From: Daphnia pulex
Lineage: Eukaryota > Arthropoda > Branchiopoda > Diplostraca > Daphniidae
Reading direction: 5' to 3'
Assembly (NCBI RefSeq): GCF_021134715.1
Contig: NC_060026.1
Span: 3,224,001-3,288,000, forward strand
Length of the DNA stretch: 64,000 bases
The translations under genes were made by a program, and so were the position numbers. Of this stretch, positions 44,008 through 57,800 are shown piece by piece. The notes below the pieces were generated by a model. It worked only from the letters and a program-made list of their open reading frames with translations. It was not told the origin of the DNA and did no database searches. The stretch's first letter is position 1. Each line of letters begins with the position of its first letter.

Positions 44008-45683
44008 TTTCGGTTTTTAACTTAAACGTCGAACGTTGATATAAATTATTTACAAAACCTAGTCACTGCCACCACTTTTTGAAAATACTTAGGCTAAAGG
44101 TCTGGGGTTAACACACGGGAAACACACAATTTCATTCGAAAAAGATATTCACTTTTTAGCCAAATACGGCTACTTCACACAGTATTTTCCTCACTCTGTT
44201 CTTCCCTACATCTACTACATGCTACATCATTCCAAAGAGCATGATTTGAGTCCAAAAATCATAGGGCCTTCCACGTCCATGCCAACACTGCAACGAATAG
44301 CGCCACCTGTGTCACGTTATTTCATTTACTTTAATATTAACTACGATAACAAAATATGAAATACTTGATTACAAAAGAATAGAATACAAATACAATACAA
44401 TATTTAAATAGTTTGATGAATCATAATTAACCAACGAATAAGATATGATATAGTTAAAAAAACAAAAAGTTGTGAAATTCTCTCGCTAGTTGGCGGGAGT
44501 TGAGCCTTACTCGAAACCTGGGTGACAGATGAAAAGAGACAGGGGCCCGGGAAAGTTGTTTATGGCGCCTTTTGAAAAAAGTCCGTTTTCAAAGGCAAAC
44601 TTGTGACGTAGGCACGCGACGTGGCTTAGGAAGCCTATACTTGCCACACCGATCAGCGGAAACTAGACTCTAGATATGTCTAGACTTTTCAAATCAAAAA
44701 ATCAAATTTCGTTCGTGCATGATAAAGAAAAGGCCCACCTCACATGGCCTACTCCACGGGAAATACATATACAGAAATTCCGATGCACTTGAATAAGCTA
44801 TCAGTTTTGACATTGCAGTCAGAGGATTGTAGAGACAGGGTTTTAGCCTTTGTTAAATTTCAGGTAGCATCACCAGTAAGAGTTGGAACGCGGCGGTATC
44901 GTCCGATATGATATTCGGGAGAATAATAATCGATGGCGTAGTTTTTTTCTTATTATTACTTGACTGGAAATGTGATGACAGTTGAAGTCTGAACCTGTGA
45001 CGCAGGCACTCGACGTGGTCAGAAAAAAACCTGCTTGATGAAAAACTAGACTTATACAGCAATGCACAAAATTGTTGCCTTACCAAACGAGCAAAAGGCC
45101 CAACGCCTATCAAGCTGGAATGCTTGATAAATGTTTGACAAATTAATTTACAAGTGTGAACAAAGGCCAGCAGCTTTGAGTTGGGAAACACGACTTGACG
45201 AAAAGAAATAAAGCGTCGAGTTTAAAATAATAGGGCAATAAAAAAGAAAATACAAAAACATTTTCGACATTTAGTTTATGACTAATAAAGACGTCTGAAG
45301 TCCACAGTCTATTAGGAAACGAATGAGTATGTAGGCACTGTACAGGCCTCCTAACGGGAGTGCACGAACGAAATGGAAATATTAGGAAAATACCAGTATT
45401 TCTCTTATCTTTACAAGTGCGGATAGTTAAAGCGGATTAAAAATCATTGCGCCGCTGCTCTACACACAGGCGGCAAGCTTTTTGAGATTATGATTAGAAT
45501 CGTGAGCGCTTCGCTCTACAGGTGAGAGAAAAAAAAAACGGATGCCCGTGTCGATCCATATTTCGCCAAGTTTACGTGGGTCCGAAGCGTTGCACAGTTT
45601 CGTGGCAGTACACTTGCAATCGTCACGGTTAAAACAAGTGTTTACTCCGAAACAACAAACGAAAATTTTCCATTCAACGGATC
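44008..45683. other. Intergenic between SEC63 and SLC16 gene
   Basis: Divergent promoter region of the two genes, 1.7 kb. Two diverged blocks resemble each other: GTGACGTAGGCACGCGACGTGG near 44603 and GTGACGCAGGCACTCGACGTGG near 44996, each followed by AAACTAGACT. No ORF with a recognisable product. Confidence 0.4.
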
Positions 45684-48256
45684 ATGGCTAAAGAGAAGAA
45701 CGGCAAAGAAACCACCAAACTGACGACAGCTCCGCTTAACGTTAAGCCCAAAAATGTCAAATTGGTGCCTCCGGATGGCGGATGGGGTTGGGTCATCATC
45801 TTAGCTACGAGCATCAATCTGGTAAGTCGAAAAAAACTTAAACTAACAATTTAAAAAAAGTTAATTTTTAAAAAATATTTTGAATTAGTTTGTGAAAATT
45901 TAATGTCAAAACTTCTATTTTGTCGTAATACACCAAATGGTGCCATGCCGTCATGCCGTTAAGGATTGAGTAATGTTCAAGCACTTAGACTTTAAATACT
46001 TTTATGGCAGGGTGCCGTGACAAAGTACAACTGCACTATTTTTCCCAACTCCAAAGATACGCTTAGTCGTAAATTCACTAATCCTCTGAAGTAACCTTTT
46101 GTCCCGAAACTTAACTTTTTATTTTTACAAGGTCCAAAGCAGTAAATTCTAGCGTCTACAAAACAACTTTTAAGAACGACAATTAAGGGCTCAAATTTTT
46201 GCTTAGTCATTGGGAAAAGCAATAGTTACCGTAGATTAACGAAAGAATTAAATACGGTGCGGATCAATAAATTTATCTCCGCCCCGTCTAATATGTTTGA
46301 CAGATGGTACTCCCGACGGCCGTGACTTGTTTCGGTGTTCTGGTGCCATTTATCATTCGCGAGTACGAATCCGCAAACATTGCAGGCGTCTCATGGATTC
46401 CCGGAATAGCTGTAGCCGTCCTCAACTTGACAGGTACAAAGCTGATGAATAGTTAGCAAATTTAGATCAATCAGTATGCCTTTAACAGCTTAATTTCTTA
46501 CTAAATAAAGGTCCGTGGGTCTCTGCCATGTTGAAGATTTACTCCCACCGACGTCTAGCAGCTATTGGCTCCGTCACGATGGTGGTGGCCATCATAGCAT
46601 CCTCTTTCGCCGGAAGTATGCTCATTTGGTATGCAACTTACGGACTCTTGCTAGGATTTGGCTGCAGCCTCAGCGGTGTCATGGGTCTTCTGCTATTACA
46701 AGAATATTTCCTGAAACGCCGGCATTTAGCTAATGGTAGTACTACCACACCATGGCCATTTGATTCAATTAATAGTCATAATTTAATTACCTGAAATTTG
46801 CATAAAGGAATCGCCATGGCCGGAGGATCGATTGGACAGATGTTGATTCCACTCATCATGCAAAGCTTGTTTGATGGATTCGGACTTCGTGGCGGATTGT
46901 TGATCTATTCCGGCGTCGTGTTGCAAGCACTGGTGGCTGCTCTCCTTCTCCAGCCGTCTAGGTGGCACTGGAAATTAGACGACACTCCAAACGTTGAGGT
47001 TGAATTGCTTGAGAAGCGACCCGAAACACCGCCGGTCCTACGAGAAGTGGAAACTCTTTCGGCTGTTGGTAAAAGTCGACCGACCAGCTGGACTGGTAAC
47101 GTCATGGTCAAGGCATCAGCCGATATCCGGCGAGTTCAACAGATGGATGGAGACATAGTAATTCAATTTCACCTGCAAATTTTCGTTAAAATAAAAAAAA
47201 TGTTATGAGATGATTTGGACATTTTTCAGAGCAGATTGCGATCGCGATCAGTAATCAGTGGACGGGGTAGCATTCACGACTCTTTGGCCGGTGATTCCAG
47301 ACCACCATCTATGCATGTCCTGAATTACCTGGGTAGCGTAGGCTCCTTGATTTCTCTGGAGCAGAGAACGGCCCAAGAGTTGCCAGTCACCATGTCCCTG
47401 TCAAAGATGAGGGGACAACTCAAAACCAGGACTCAGGTTGACGAACGACCCAAATGGCTCCGCTTTATGCCACGATGCCCAAAGGCTTCCAGCATCCTCG
47501 ATCTGAACTTGATTAAAGATCCTTTCTTCATCGTCATGTCCGTCGCTATGGCGTTGGGCCGTCTGTCCTACCAACAGTTCAACGTTTTCGTCCCATCATT
47601 CGCTCAAAGTGTTGGGGTTCCACCGACAGCCGCCGCATCTCTCGTCACCATCTTGGCTGCCTCAGATACCGTCGCCCGCCTTGCCGTCCCGATCCTGGCC
47701 GACAAATTTTCCAAATACATTACGACCCTCACCGTCTTTTTCATCGAATTCGCCATCTGCGCCGTTGGCAGTTTTGGTAAGTCAAAAAATTCAAACGTCT
47801 CAATTCCGCTCGTCTAATTTCTAATTGGATTCATTTTTCCCCCCACCTGTTAAGCCATCGCATTATCATCCGATTTCGTCGGTATGGTAATTAGTTGCGT
47901 CATCTACGGAATCGGTATTGGGGGTATCACTGGCCTGCAAGTCGTCGTCATCGTCCAAACTCTCGGAATGGACAAACTAGCCTCCGCTTTCGGCCTCAAT
48001 CTTTTCATTGGTGGACTAGTGGTTTTCCCAGGAATCATTATCATCGGTAAGTCCGCTTAGAAAGACGTCCAAACGGCGATAAAAATAATAAAAACCGCAA
48101 ACACCGTTTGGCTTTTTGACAGGCTACATCCAAGTGTTAACCGCAAGTTTTTCCATATGTTTCCACATTGTCGGCGGCATTTGTATCCTTTGTTGCTGCT
48201 TGTGGGCGCCGCTGCCAATGATGTTACGCCGAAGAAACGCCAACCTACCGAAATAA
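45684..48256 (+). CDS. Monocarboxylate transporter (SLC16 family, MFS)
   Basis: Seven exons (45684-45821, 46304-46433, 46511-46735, 46808-47157, 47230-47776, 47855-48046, 48123-48256) join to 571 residues. The SLC16 signature PPDGGWGWVIILATS begins transmembrane helix 1. FGVLVPFIIREYESANIAGVSWIPGI and YGLLLGFGCSLSGVMGLLLL continue the first six-helix bundle. A large polar loop follows, rich in S, R, P and E. The second bundle begins around DPFFIVMSVAMALGRLSYQQF and includes ADKFSKYITTLTVFF. The C-terminus is short and basic. The family moves lactate, pyruvate, ketone bodies or other small substrates across the plasma membrane; many arthropod members have unknown substrates. Two acceptors have the less common AAAG form. 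Confidence 0.92.
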
Positions 48257-49257
48257 TACAGAATCAAAATGAATTTGTTGATAACCGTTTTTTAAATCTC
48301 GTCAGGAATAATTCCCGCCGTGTTTTTGTCAGATACCCGCCTCATAGTTTCTAATACAAAATGTGTGTCGTAAATGAATTGACGAATTCCTCTGATTGCG
48401 TCAACGAGAAAAAATATTTACAGAACGAACTGGCGAAGAAAGGGCAAAACTACGACGCTGTGGTTCCAGTTGAAATGTCGGAGAGTGAACACGAGTTTCT
48501 GGTCACGCGTGAGCAAGTGCAAAGTCACGGGGGACGTTCGTCGCTGATAACCATTGGACAGAATAAACACAGCGTAGCTGCAGTGTGTGTGTGGTGGCGC
48601 AGATTCGGTGAAGAATTGCACACGGCGGATGCCTCTCGACAACAAAGACGACGACGTCATTTGCCCCACTAAAATAAAAAAAAATAAAAAGATGAAAAAT
48701 AAAAAAGGACTTTTTCAGGCGTATCTGAGTTTGGAACATTGCCAAAGAAACATAAACACACGCTCGCCCTTCTGTTTTCGCAGTATAAAAATCGGCGGAA
48801 ACTCCGGTAACGTCGCAATTGAAAACCCGCATCCATAGCAACTGGAACTGTTCTCTCTCAACTGACAACGAGCGACTGGCGTCAAATTTCTACAAAAGGG
48901 AATTATTTTTAAAGTCTTCTTTGACATCTTTTCGGAAAAATCACCGCACATTGTCAAGATTTTGGGACATTTCAACTTTACTCCGTTTTAAAAAAAAAAG
49001 TAAGTTCACTGGCCGGTTCAATGACTTGGCAACATGTGGGTTATTATTGTTGTTCTTCTCCACCCCCCACCCTCTTCCTTTTCTACTGTTGCAGTCATGC
49101 GCTGTGCAATCAGTTAAAAATAGTCTTAAAGTCGACATAGTGCCAAGTTGTACACGGTGGCGTTTCGTCTCGCGTGTCTGTTTCTCGCTTCATTTTTTTA
49201 AGTCGACATTTGTGTTGGAAAACTGAAATCAGCTAACTTTTAATCATTTGCACAATC
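48257..49257. other. Intergenic between SLC16 and ASB genes
   Basis: Contains the 3' UTR of the transporter and the 5' region of the ankyrin gene. Several open frames of 80-135 codons overlap here, but none has a domain or consistent composition. Confidence 0.35.
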
Positions 49258-51107
49258 ATGTACCAAATCAAGATGCCTACCGAGTGCACTGCCAATCCAC
49301 TCCAGCGGGAATTGGCCGACAGCATTATCCGATTCTCTCCGTTGGTGAGTAACAAAAAAACGTTCAGGCGAAACGAGATGATTTGATTGATGAGCTGTTT
49401 CCGCCCAATATTTTCAGGATGATCTGAGGATACTCGTCGCCTGTGGTGCCAGCCCTAATGATCAAGTCACACAAGGTAAATGACCCTGTAAAACGTCAAA
49501 ATAGAAGCTTTTTTTTTTAAAAACAATCAATTCAAAAATGTTGTTTCTTTTAGGTTTGCGTCCGCTTCATTATGCGGTTTGGCAACGTTACCTCGAAGCT
49601 GTCCAATTCTTACTCGTCCGCGGGAGCGACGTCAATGCTCGCGATGACTGTGGATACACTGCTCTACACCTGAGTGCCGAACACGGCTACACTGAAATCA
49701 TGAGCCTTCTCCTGGAATACCAAGTGAGAATTAATAGAAACATAAGAAAAAACGCAGATTAAACTTACAGTCTACTTACTGTTGTTGTCTAAAAGGCCAA
49801 AGTGAATTTCTCTGATAAAATCGACGAAGACAAGGTAGACGCGAACAAACCCAACCTGTGCGACGAACCTCTGCACTTGGCGATCAAAAATGGCCATTAC
49901 GAAGCGGCGCGTATGCTGCTCGAAAACGGAGCTAACGTCAATGCTCGTTACTTTTTCGGCTGTGAAATTAGTCTCATCTCAGCGCTAAACCCAGAAGCCA
50001 TGGAACTTTTACTGATGTACGGTGCCTATCCCGATTCTAGGGATCGTTCCGGATTGACTCCATTGATGAAAGCCTGCAGAAATCCTCAGGTTAGTCGAGA
50101 GAAATTACTTAAATTACACACGAATATCATTCACAGTGCCCGCATATCTAACCGACAGGCTACAGAAACTGTTTTAAAACTCATTTCCTACGGAGCCGAT
50201 GTCAATGCCCAAGCGGATGAGCGAAATGATTACAGATCGGTGCTTCACTATGCCGTCCTATCGGGAAATCGTTCAATGGTCAGTCTCTTACTGAAACAAG
50301 GAGCCCGAGTCAGACCTTTACCTGGTGATCCAGCGCTCTCTAAGCCTTCGATATTGGATTTGGCTGTGCTGAAAGGGGACGTCGAACTCGTCAAGATGCT
50401 CATTGAAGCCGGTATGAAAATGTTTGAGAGATGCCCATAGAGGATTAAATAAATGTTTCTATTAATCATTTTAATTTAGGAGCTGATGTCAACAACACTT
50501 CGTCCATTCTGGGCTCAGCCTTACATGTGGCCTGCGCCGACAACATAGCCAACCGGGCAGATATCATCCGCGTTTTGCTTGAAAATGGCGCTGATCCCAA
50601 CATTGCAGCCAGGAGCGACGAGGGTTTGCTTCATCCTTCAGTATTGGCCGAGTACATCACTTCCAATGGCAACAAAGATAAACTTAGCCACGATGTTGTA
50701 GATTTACTTCTACGCCATGGGGCTCAGGTATCCATTTCTTTTCCTAAATTAAAAGAGAAAAAAGAAAATTAATAATTGTTTGTGGGCTTCAGGTGGTCCT
50801 CAAGACACAACACCGTCATCCTCTGGGACTGTATTCTGTCTTACCGATTATGGCCAAGCATCCACGAGTGTTTTTGAATATGATGGATGCAGCCGAAAGT
50901 TTCGATAACGTCATGCTCAAGCGCCTCAACAACTTCCCGCCTGAATTCAAAGAAATTATTCTCGAACTCGCCACCAAACCTCTTTCCCTCCAGCAGCAGT
51001 GCCGATTCTTCCTGCGCCAGCACTTGCAACCCAAGATTCACCTTAAAGTACCTTTGCTCGAAATCCCCACAATCCTGCAATCCTATCTGCTTTTTGAAAT
51101 CAGTTAG
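49258..51107 (+). CDS. Ankyrin-repeat and SOCS-box protein (ASB family)
   Basis: Seven exons (49258-49344, 49418-49475, 49554-49723, 49796-50089, 50159-50411, 50480-50727, 50793-51107) join to 474 residues. At least six ankyrin repeats are visible: GLRPLHYAVWQRYLEAVQFL, GYTALHLSAEHGYTEIMSLL, EPLHLAIKNGHYEAARMLL, GLTPLMKACRN, SVLHYAVLSGNRSMVSLLL and ALHVACADNIANRADIIRVL. The C-terminal segment KPLSLQQQCRFFLRQHL to LLEIPTILQSYLLFEIS has the SOCS-box pattern that binds Elongin B/C and Cullin 5, so it should be a substrate receptor of a CRL5 ubiquitin ligase. Which ASB number it matches is unclear. The 69-bp intron 50090-50158 could be retained without breaking frame, adding 23 residues. Confidence 0.88.
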
Positions 51108-54100
51108 TTTAACATGGCACGCTATTACTATACATGCACCGCACTGCTGTCCTTTCTCTTCAATTGTACAAATGTTACGCTCGTCTTGGGCAATCGTACT
51201 TTTTAAAAAACAAGAAACGACTGGAATTTGGTCGCAAATTCCAGTCTTGAGATTAAAATATCGTTATTACTGAAGGAATACGAGCGGATAAATACAAAAG
51301 TAAATTAAAAAGAAAAATGTTTTGAGGATTCCAAATCTTTTTGATTCGTCATTCTTCATTTAGCTGCTACTATACAGTCATAAATAATAATGAAAAAAAA
51401 AACTGAAATTCTCAACAGGAATTTCTGAAATAAATGAATAAACTGAAACATAATTTTTCTGCTCTCCTATGCCTGTTAAACCCAATAATGAAGTAAGATT
51501 GATTATGAATAAAAGAAAAGTTTAATCATCATCAGAGAGCTCAGAATATTACACTTTAATTAAAAATTTCTACTGAAAAATGTTGGAATAAATCAAATGA
51601 ATCGATTTAAGTTTAAAAAAATGTTTGAATTAATAATAAAATTTGGGTAAAACCACTATAAATCAGGCGCAATGAGATAATCGAAGAGGCGCAATAGAAC
51701 GTCAAATGGACATGTGGGACATACCCAACAATAAGGCAGGCTGCCATGTCTTTTACGATGTCGTCGTCTATAACAAAAGATGAACGACATTTGCTCCGAG
51801 AGAGTAGTATTATTACATCAATGACCTTTGCACATCTCTTGTCTGTCCCCCATTCAAAATGGTTTAGATCTAAAGATAATGATATAAATTCAATAACGTC
51901 TATTTCGGTTATCCAGCATTCGGCTTGGCCAACGAAACACATTCAATCCGACTCGCAATCCGATTGATTGAGGTTCTAAATGATAAATGTTGAGGGGTTT
52001 TTTAAAAACAACTTTTTGATTTGTCATAACCAAGGCAACCTGTCGCTCTTGGTCGGTCACGTCCGCCATTCCCGATGAATAGTGTACATATTCCAAAAGG
52101 ATCGATTCATTTAGCGGATGGAAAGCCAAGATTCCAATGTTGCCCGGCATTCCGTCGCCAGCGCAACACACGCGCAGCTATAAAGCAAATGTTTTAAAAA
52201 GAAAAATGCTGTGACATCTCTTGTACGTGCACTTGGACCGACTTTCATCGGGGATTATATAATTTTCGAAGCGTGTGTGCTTGTGTGTGGCAAACGAGTT
52301 TGACGTCACAGCAGATTTCGCTTTGCGGGAAAACCCGTTCAAACGGCGCTCGAGTGTGTTAATCCATCAGCGGAACAAGTGTTGACAGTGCATGCGTCTA
52401 CAAATGTTGTTGGTTTTTTGTATAGACCTTTAACCGCTCTTTGTTTGGCTAGACGAGGCGTCAAATAAAATGCGAATAACATTTTCATGTCGGGTCTGGT
52501 GCGAGTCCGAAAGGTTATTAAACGTTTATAACAGCTAATTATTTTAATTCGTTCTACATCACCCTTTAATTATTTTTATAATTTTTAATTGTTGAATTGA
52601 ATAATAGAAGAGGAACATACCACTAATTGGATTTGGAAATACGCAGTTGAATGAACGATGTATATAATATCCTTGACAATATAATATGTTTGATCAACGA
52701 GTTATATAACTCGTTTTACTACCCCCAAGTTTCGGTGTCTGCGGAGTTGGGTGAGCAGACGAACGAATAACTGACGCCTTTGAAATTTAATAATTAATGG
52801 GCGGGTCCTCCGCCATCGGCTGTCGCCATTGTCTGCTGTGTGTGCAGGTTTTCGGTGTTTTGGCTTCATTAACGGTCTATCATCAAAATCTGAAGTGAAC
52901 CAACTGCTGCTTTGAGCACCATCTCGAATAGCTTATTATACTATCATAGTTAATAATTAATTGCGCTATATAGCCAAGCCAAAAGCGTCCACGAATATAG
53001 CTCAATGTGTCGCAATTTTTTGGACACAGCCACCGCTCAGTGGTTCCGCATAATAATAAAGGGACGACGAGAATAGCTATCAGGATATATCGCCGTCAGC
53101 ACTGTTTCCCATTCACAGTCAAGGAAATTGAATATTCTTCCGGCGTGAAAAAGAGAGAAATAGCTATAGGTATAACTTCAGCTGGATGCTGGATTCCGTC
53201 ACGCGGAAGCCAAAGCTAAACTCGCACCAGGGTAGGCTACTATATATACACTGTATTCATCTGTACAGCTTCAATATAGGACTTCCTGCTGCGGGTCCGG
53301 AATCGATCAGCTGTGTGCAGTACATTTATACCATTTGGCTGCGCTGGTGGGCAGTCGAACGGCCTCCTACATCCGCGTGTGTTTGCCAAGACAACTGGTT
53401 TGTTTTGGCTACGCACAGAGAGAAATCCCGCGCATCTGTCGGCGATTCTTTTTTCCAACTAGACAAAAAGGGCGGATGCTGACCGCTCAAGGTCACAGGA
53501 AATGAAAGAACCTTAGATGACATGTTTGAAATAACGATAAGCGGTTCGAAATCAAAACTGCCTATAGCCGATATACAACACAAATTCATAACCATTTGAT
53601 AGAAATATGAAATCCTGCTGACTGGCCGGATATTATATAATTTCTAATTTTATTTTTTCTTCCACCGGCGGATTGCGTATATATGATGTTATTCATCCGC
53701 CTACATTACAGCGGTTGTCCATCCGTCGCCATTTATTGCGGATGGGTTTTCTCGGTATCTCATTTGTGGGATGACATCATCATATATCCTTGACGAGAGA
53801 TGGAAAACGTTTGATGATACAAAGGGGGGGATGTCTTCAAAGTGCTTATCGTTTGTTTAGATCAATTTGTATCTCTTCCGCTTTAACCGATAGACTTCCT
53901 GCTGCTACTCCCTGCTGCACTGCTGAGCAAAATCAACTGGAAGGAAATGGCTGCTGGCCATATTCCGGAATCGTAATGAGAACATTATTGATTTGATCGC
54001 CATACATCCCATATGGTTCAAGTCCCTCGAGCAAATCAATCGGAAGAAGAAGAAGAAGAAAAAAAAACAATTCCGGACATCCGGTAGTGACAGGAATTTC

Positions 54101-54278
54101 TAATATGACATCATCCGATGGAAACATTTGTTTCCTATTGTTTGACGTAATAAGAAAACCAACCTGTTTGACTCTCCCGTGGGCTTTTATTTTTTGTAAC
54201 ATTGAACGTGATGAAATAGCATGAGCAAATAGAATTGTATAGGCCTAACGTCAAAATTGTTATTGATGTATTATTATT
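51108..54278. other. Intergenic, no recognised gene
   Basis: 3.2 kb. Minus-strand frames 52171-51890 and 51942-51613 (93 and 109 codons) overlap and could be exons of an unknown protein (one contains RQVALVMTNQKVVFKKPLNI), but neither shows a family or clear splice sites. The rest is AT-rich and ORF-poor. Confidence 0.35.
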
Positions 54279-54824
54279 TTACAACGGTGGCAGAATTTGA
54301 TCGGCTGTCGATTGGAAATAGTGCTGGAAGAGTTCGTCTTCCGTGTAGGGACCAGTTGTCGTCGTCTGCTGGGCGTCATTCTCAAACGGGCGGACATATC
54401 CGGCCGGAATGAAATAATCCGGAAAGAATAATTCCTCTTCCGTTTTGACGAGCGGATGATAAGGGACGTAGATGCGGAAGTTGAGCGACGATCGGATGCT
54501 GTGCTGGAACACCTTGAACGGCTCCTTGCACGTCGGACACTCCAACTTGATCCGGCACCAATCAACTAGACACTGGTAGCAGTAGACGTGTCCGCAGTGT
54601 GGATGCGACTTGTTCTCGTGCGGATTCAGGCAAATGGCGCACTGGCCGTCGTCGAACTTGTGCGGGAAATAAAATCGCTCCTTGTCCACCAGAAATTCGT
54701 AGATTTTCCGGCAAATGATGACGAGAACGGCCACGGAAATGATGATGCAAATTCCGACGATGAAACCGACGCTGATTGGGGGTCCATCTTGGTCGCTACT
54801 GACGACAACATTTATGCGATAGGT
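54279..54824 (-). CDS. Transmembrane RING-finger E3 ligase-like protein, last exon
   Basis: A minus-strand exon opens after an acceptor CTGTGTAG at 54825 and runs 181 residues to the stop. A short extracellular or lumenal part (VVVSSDQDGPPISV) leads into one membrane helix (GFIVGICIIISVAVLVIICR), then a C3HC4 RING: CAICLNP, CGHVYCYQCLVDWC and CPTCKEPF, with the C-H-C-C spacing of a zinc-binding E3 domain. The tail is acidic and aromatic with no other domain. The upstream exon is not identified, so the N-terminus is incomplete; MAVLVIICRK at 54734 is an internal alternative start. A specific RNF family could not be assigned. Confidence 0.75.
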   Translation of the reverse strand, partial: TYRINVVVSSDQDGPPISVGFIVGICIIISVAVLVIICRKIYEFLVDKERFYFPHKFDDGQCAICLNPHENKSHPHCGHVYCYQCLVDWCRIKLECPTCKEPFKVFQHSIRSSLNFRIYVPYHPLVKTEEELFFPDYFIPAGYVRPFENDAQQTTTTGPYTEDELFQHYFQSTADQILPPL

Positions 54825-57800
54825 CTACACAGCAACCGAAATGAAGACTGAAACAGCTCGGTATACTATTTTATCGCTCCATCTCCAACTGACGTTGGGA
54901 AATCGACATTGATTCAACAGCTCGTATAAACTTTGAAACACAAGTGAATAATAACCCTAAATAACTGAGCTGATTGCTTCAGAACAACTGCATTATCGTT
55001 AGTGGCTCCGTTAAAAGAGAAAGGGTATAGTATAGACAGCTGAGAATCTGTCAAACAACAATATTATTGGAGAGCTGTCAACTCTCCCGAGAGACGGTAA
55101 GGTCGATTACCTGTCGAAATGATACCTGTTGAAATGGAATTCCTAGGAAAAACAATCGAGGACATTTCAGAAGGTTTGTTTCATTTGTCACGTATAGGCC
55201 TGTATATATTACGCTCGGCGAGCTTTGATATCAAATAGGCACTTGAACAATACGCAGTCAAATCACGGCGGATCATTTCAAATTTTCAAAGACTCTACGC
55301 ACCAATTTTGAATATCGAGTTGCCAGCACTGAACGTCTTTTGTAATTCAATTGCATCAATTATTTTTCCCACGGGAACAATTTCCCCTCCGCAAGTCCGC
55401 AATTCAATTATTGTTTTTCGTCGAATCTAAACTTGCCGTTGTTCGATTTATATTTCCGTACGCGCATCTCTAATTACAACCACCAAGTTATATAGATTTG
55501 AACCGCAATATTATTTATTTGAAGTTGTGTACCATACAGGAACGTTAGATAGCAATAAGTCCCGAATCAAAAGTCTTATTGGATCCCGTCGAGTGACAGC
55601 AGGAGTGCCTATAGGCCTAACTAAACACCAGAGATCAATGAAGCAGCATGAATCTTCTGTCGGTTATACAACAACATCTTCCCTTATTCCCCAAAAAATA
55701 CATCAACAACTATGTCGAAAAATCCGTTCCCCGATAGAAATGAATAATCCTAGCAGCTATATTATATAACTCACAATAAAGTTGAGCAAATTCATCAACC
55801 AAACTTTTGCGCTTTAATTAATGGCTGATGGCAGCGTACATTCCCCGGGTTATTCTATTGTCCTCTGTGACCGGACTCTCTCGGAAGAAACCGGATACAC
55901 ACCGGCACTCCCGGAAGATCACCGGGAACCGGCCACACCCCCCAAAAAAGAAAAACAAGGGGATAATTATATCGTTCTTAGAGGTTGTGGCTGCTGTGCA
56001 TATCTAAACAAGTTCAGTACTTGTATTATAGGTTCTATTCGACCTGAATTTCTGGTTTGTAATAGCAATCAGCTCTAACAAATGCAACACTTCGGGGCTT
56101 CTTCTACTACTGCCCCCGCCGGCGGATCTTGTAACGGTATAACATTTGATACCAACGTGATTAGTAGCCAGTCGTCAGAGAGAGAGAGAGGCTAATAATC
56201 ATCTAAATATAACCGGAATATAATGAGACGAGTGGATGTGTCTCTCTTCCGGCCGGCCAACGGCCGTGTAATTCGGTCAAACAAGCACGTCTTGGTTTTT
56301 TTTTTCCTGATTATTATCAGGTACTCCTCCTAGAAACTCGTCTCACACGGAATACCTGTTGCAGGATGCGTAATAATAGAATTATTCCTTTATTTCTATT
56401 TTCTTTTTGAATAATTCGGTTTATATTAGATGCCTATTAATTCTAAAAGCTGATGTAGGAAAAACGATTGGTACATATCAAATTCAAATGGACGATGTAT
56501 ACATGGCCTTATTATGGGAATTGCATTTACGCAGGATTGTTGAGTTTGGACTCCTCCGTTCGAGGAGGAGTATTATTTCATGAAGCTACAGGCCTAATAC
56601 AGCGTCAAATAATGAATAATTCGCAGAAAAACTTTTCGTACGCGCGTACACGCATCTATTGCAACCCCTGAAATGAATATTTCATGGGAAAATCCTGCAG
56701 GATTGATGACGCAAAAAAGAGACCAGCCACCAGCCTTCGGGAATATGTATATAAGAAGCTTATACATCTATCACGAAAGTCTATAGAAAATTCGTGCAAA
56801 CTTTAAGACAAAGTGTATAACTAATAGCTATATATACGGAGTCGATTCCGTTTCCGAACCGAACCCCAAAATTCCGGCGGGAGGCTCTCAGACTGATGAT
56901 CTAAAGCAACTCTTGTCAGATTTCGACTCTTCATTCCGTTTGATGTCGCCACATTTTAGATTTGAACTCGATGAAACAGTTCCATCAGGAAAATCATGTA
57001 AAGGTTGCCGAATAATCATTGGCTTACCGAGTGCTCCTGAGCGACAAGTAGGCGTCTTCCGGATGGATGGAGGAGAGACTTGCAACGAGATGTGAACTTA
57101 GTACTATAAGGGTTTGTGGCCTCTCAAGGATCGACGGTCGATAAATCAGAATTTTTAAAATAAAACCAAAGTCAAACTTTGGATCCGATCGATCCTCGTT
57201 AGCGCGTTTGATGACCCACTCCAGTTTGAATCCGCATCCAATGGTGGGGGGTCCCACGTTGTTATTCGAAATGCCAAATTCAACTATACTAATAATGTCT
57301 CGACCGATGAGTAGCACTCAAGGAGCATTTCCTTCCGGCGGATTGTCGGAATGACCTTCCGGTCGGATGAGAACTGGCCTTTCTAAGAGGACTATATACA
57401 GGAATAAGTCTGGCAGCCGGAAGAGGTAATTGATTGTCATTCGCCGTCATCTGATTCGATGGAGAATCATTGGGATGGACCATCAGAATCAAAATGGATC
57501 CCGGCCGCCGTTTTCCATCCATTAGACGACAGGATGACGACAAGCCCCGGCAAATGATATTGGGCCGGATTTGATGGATGGGAAAGTGATGATGATGATG
57601 ACCTTACATATCGCGATGCAAACGGAGTGTGACAGATGTTCCAGACACTCGTCGTTAATACAAAAATAAAAATAATCAAAAGATTCAAATAAAGCGCCAT
57701 GCAGCGGTGCGGTGGTGGTGGCATATTGATTTCGTGCAGCTGAGTGGAACTTTGGTATATAGTACTATACGCTTAGTTGGATGATGAACGGCTATACACG

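Noticed and set aside
54011-54022. GGTTCAAGTCCC, resembling a tRNA B-box
   Set aside because: No A-box, acceptor stem or cloverleaf in the flanking bases.
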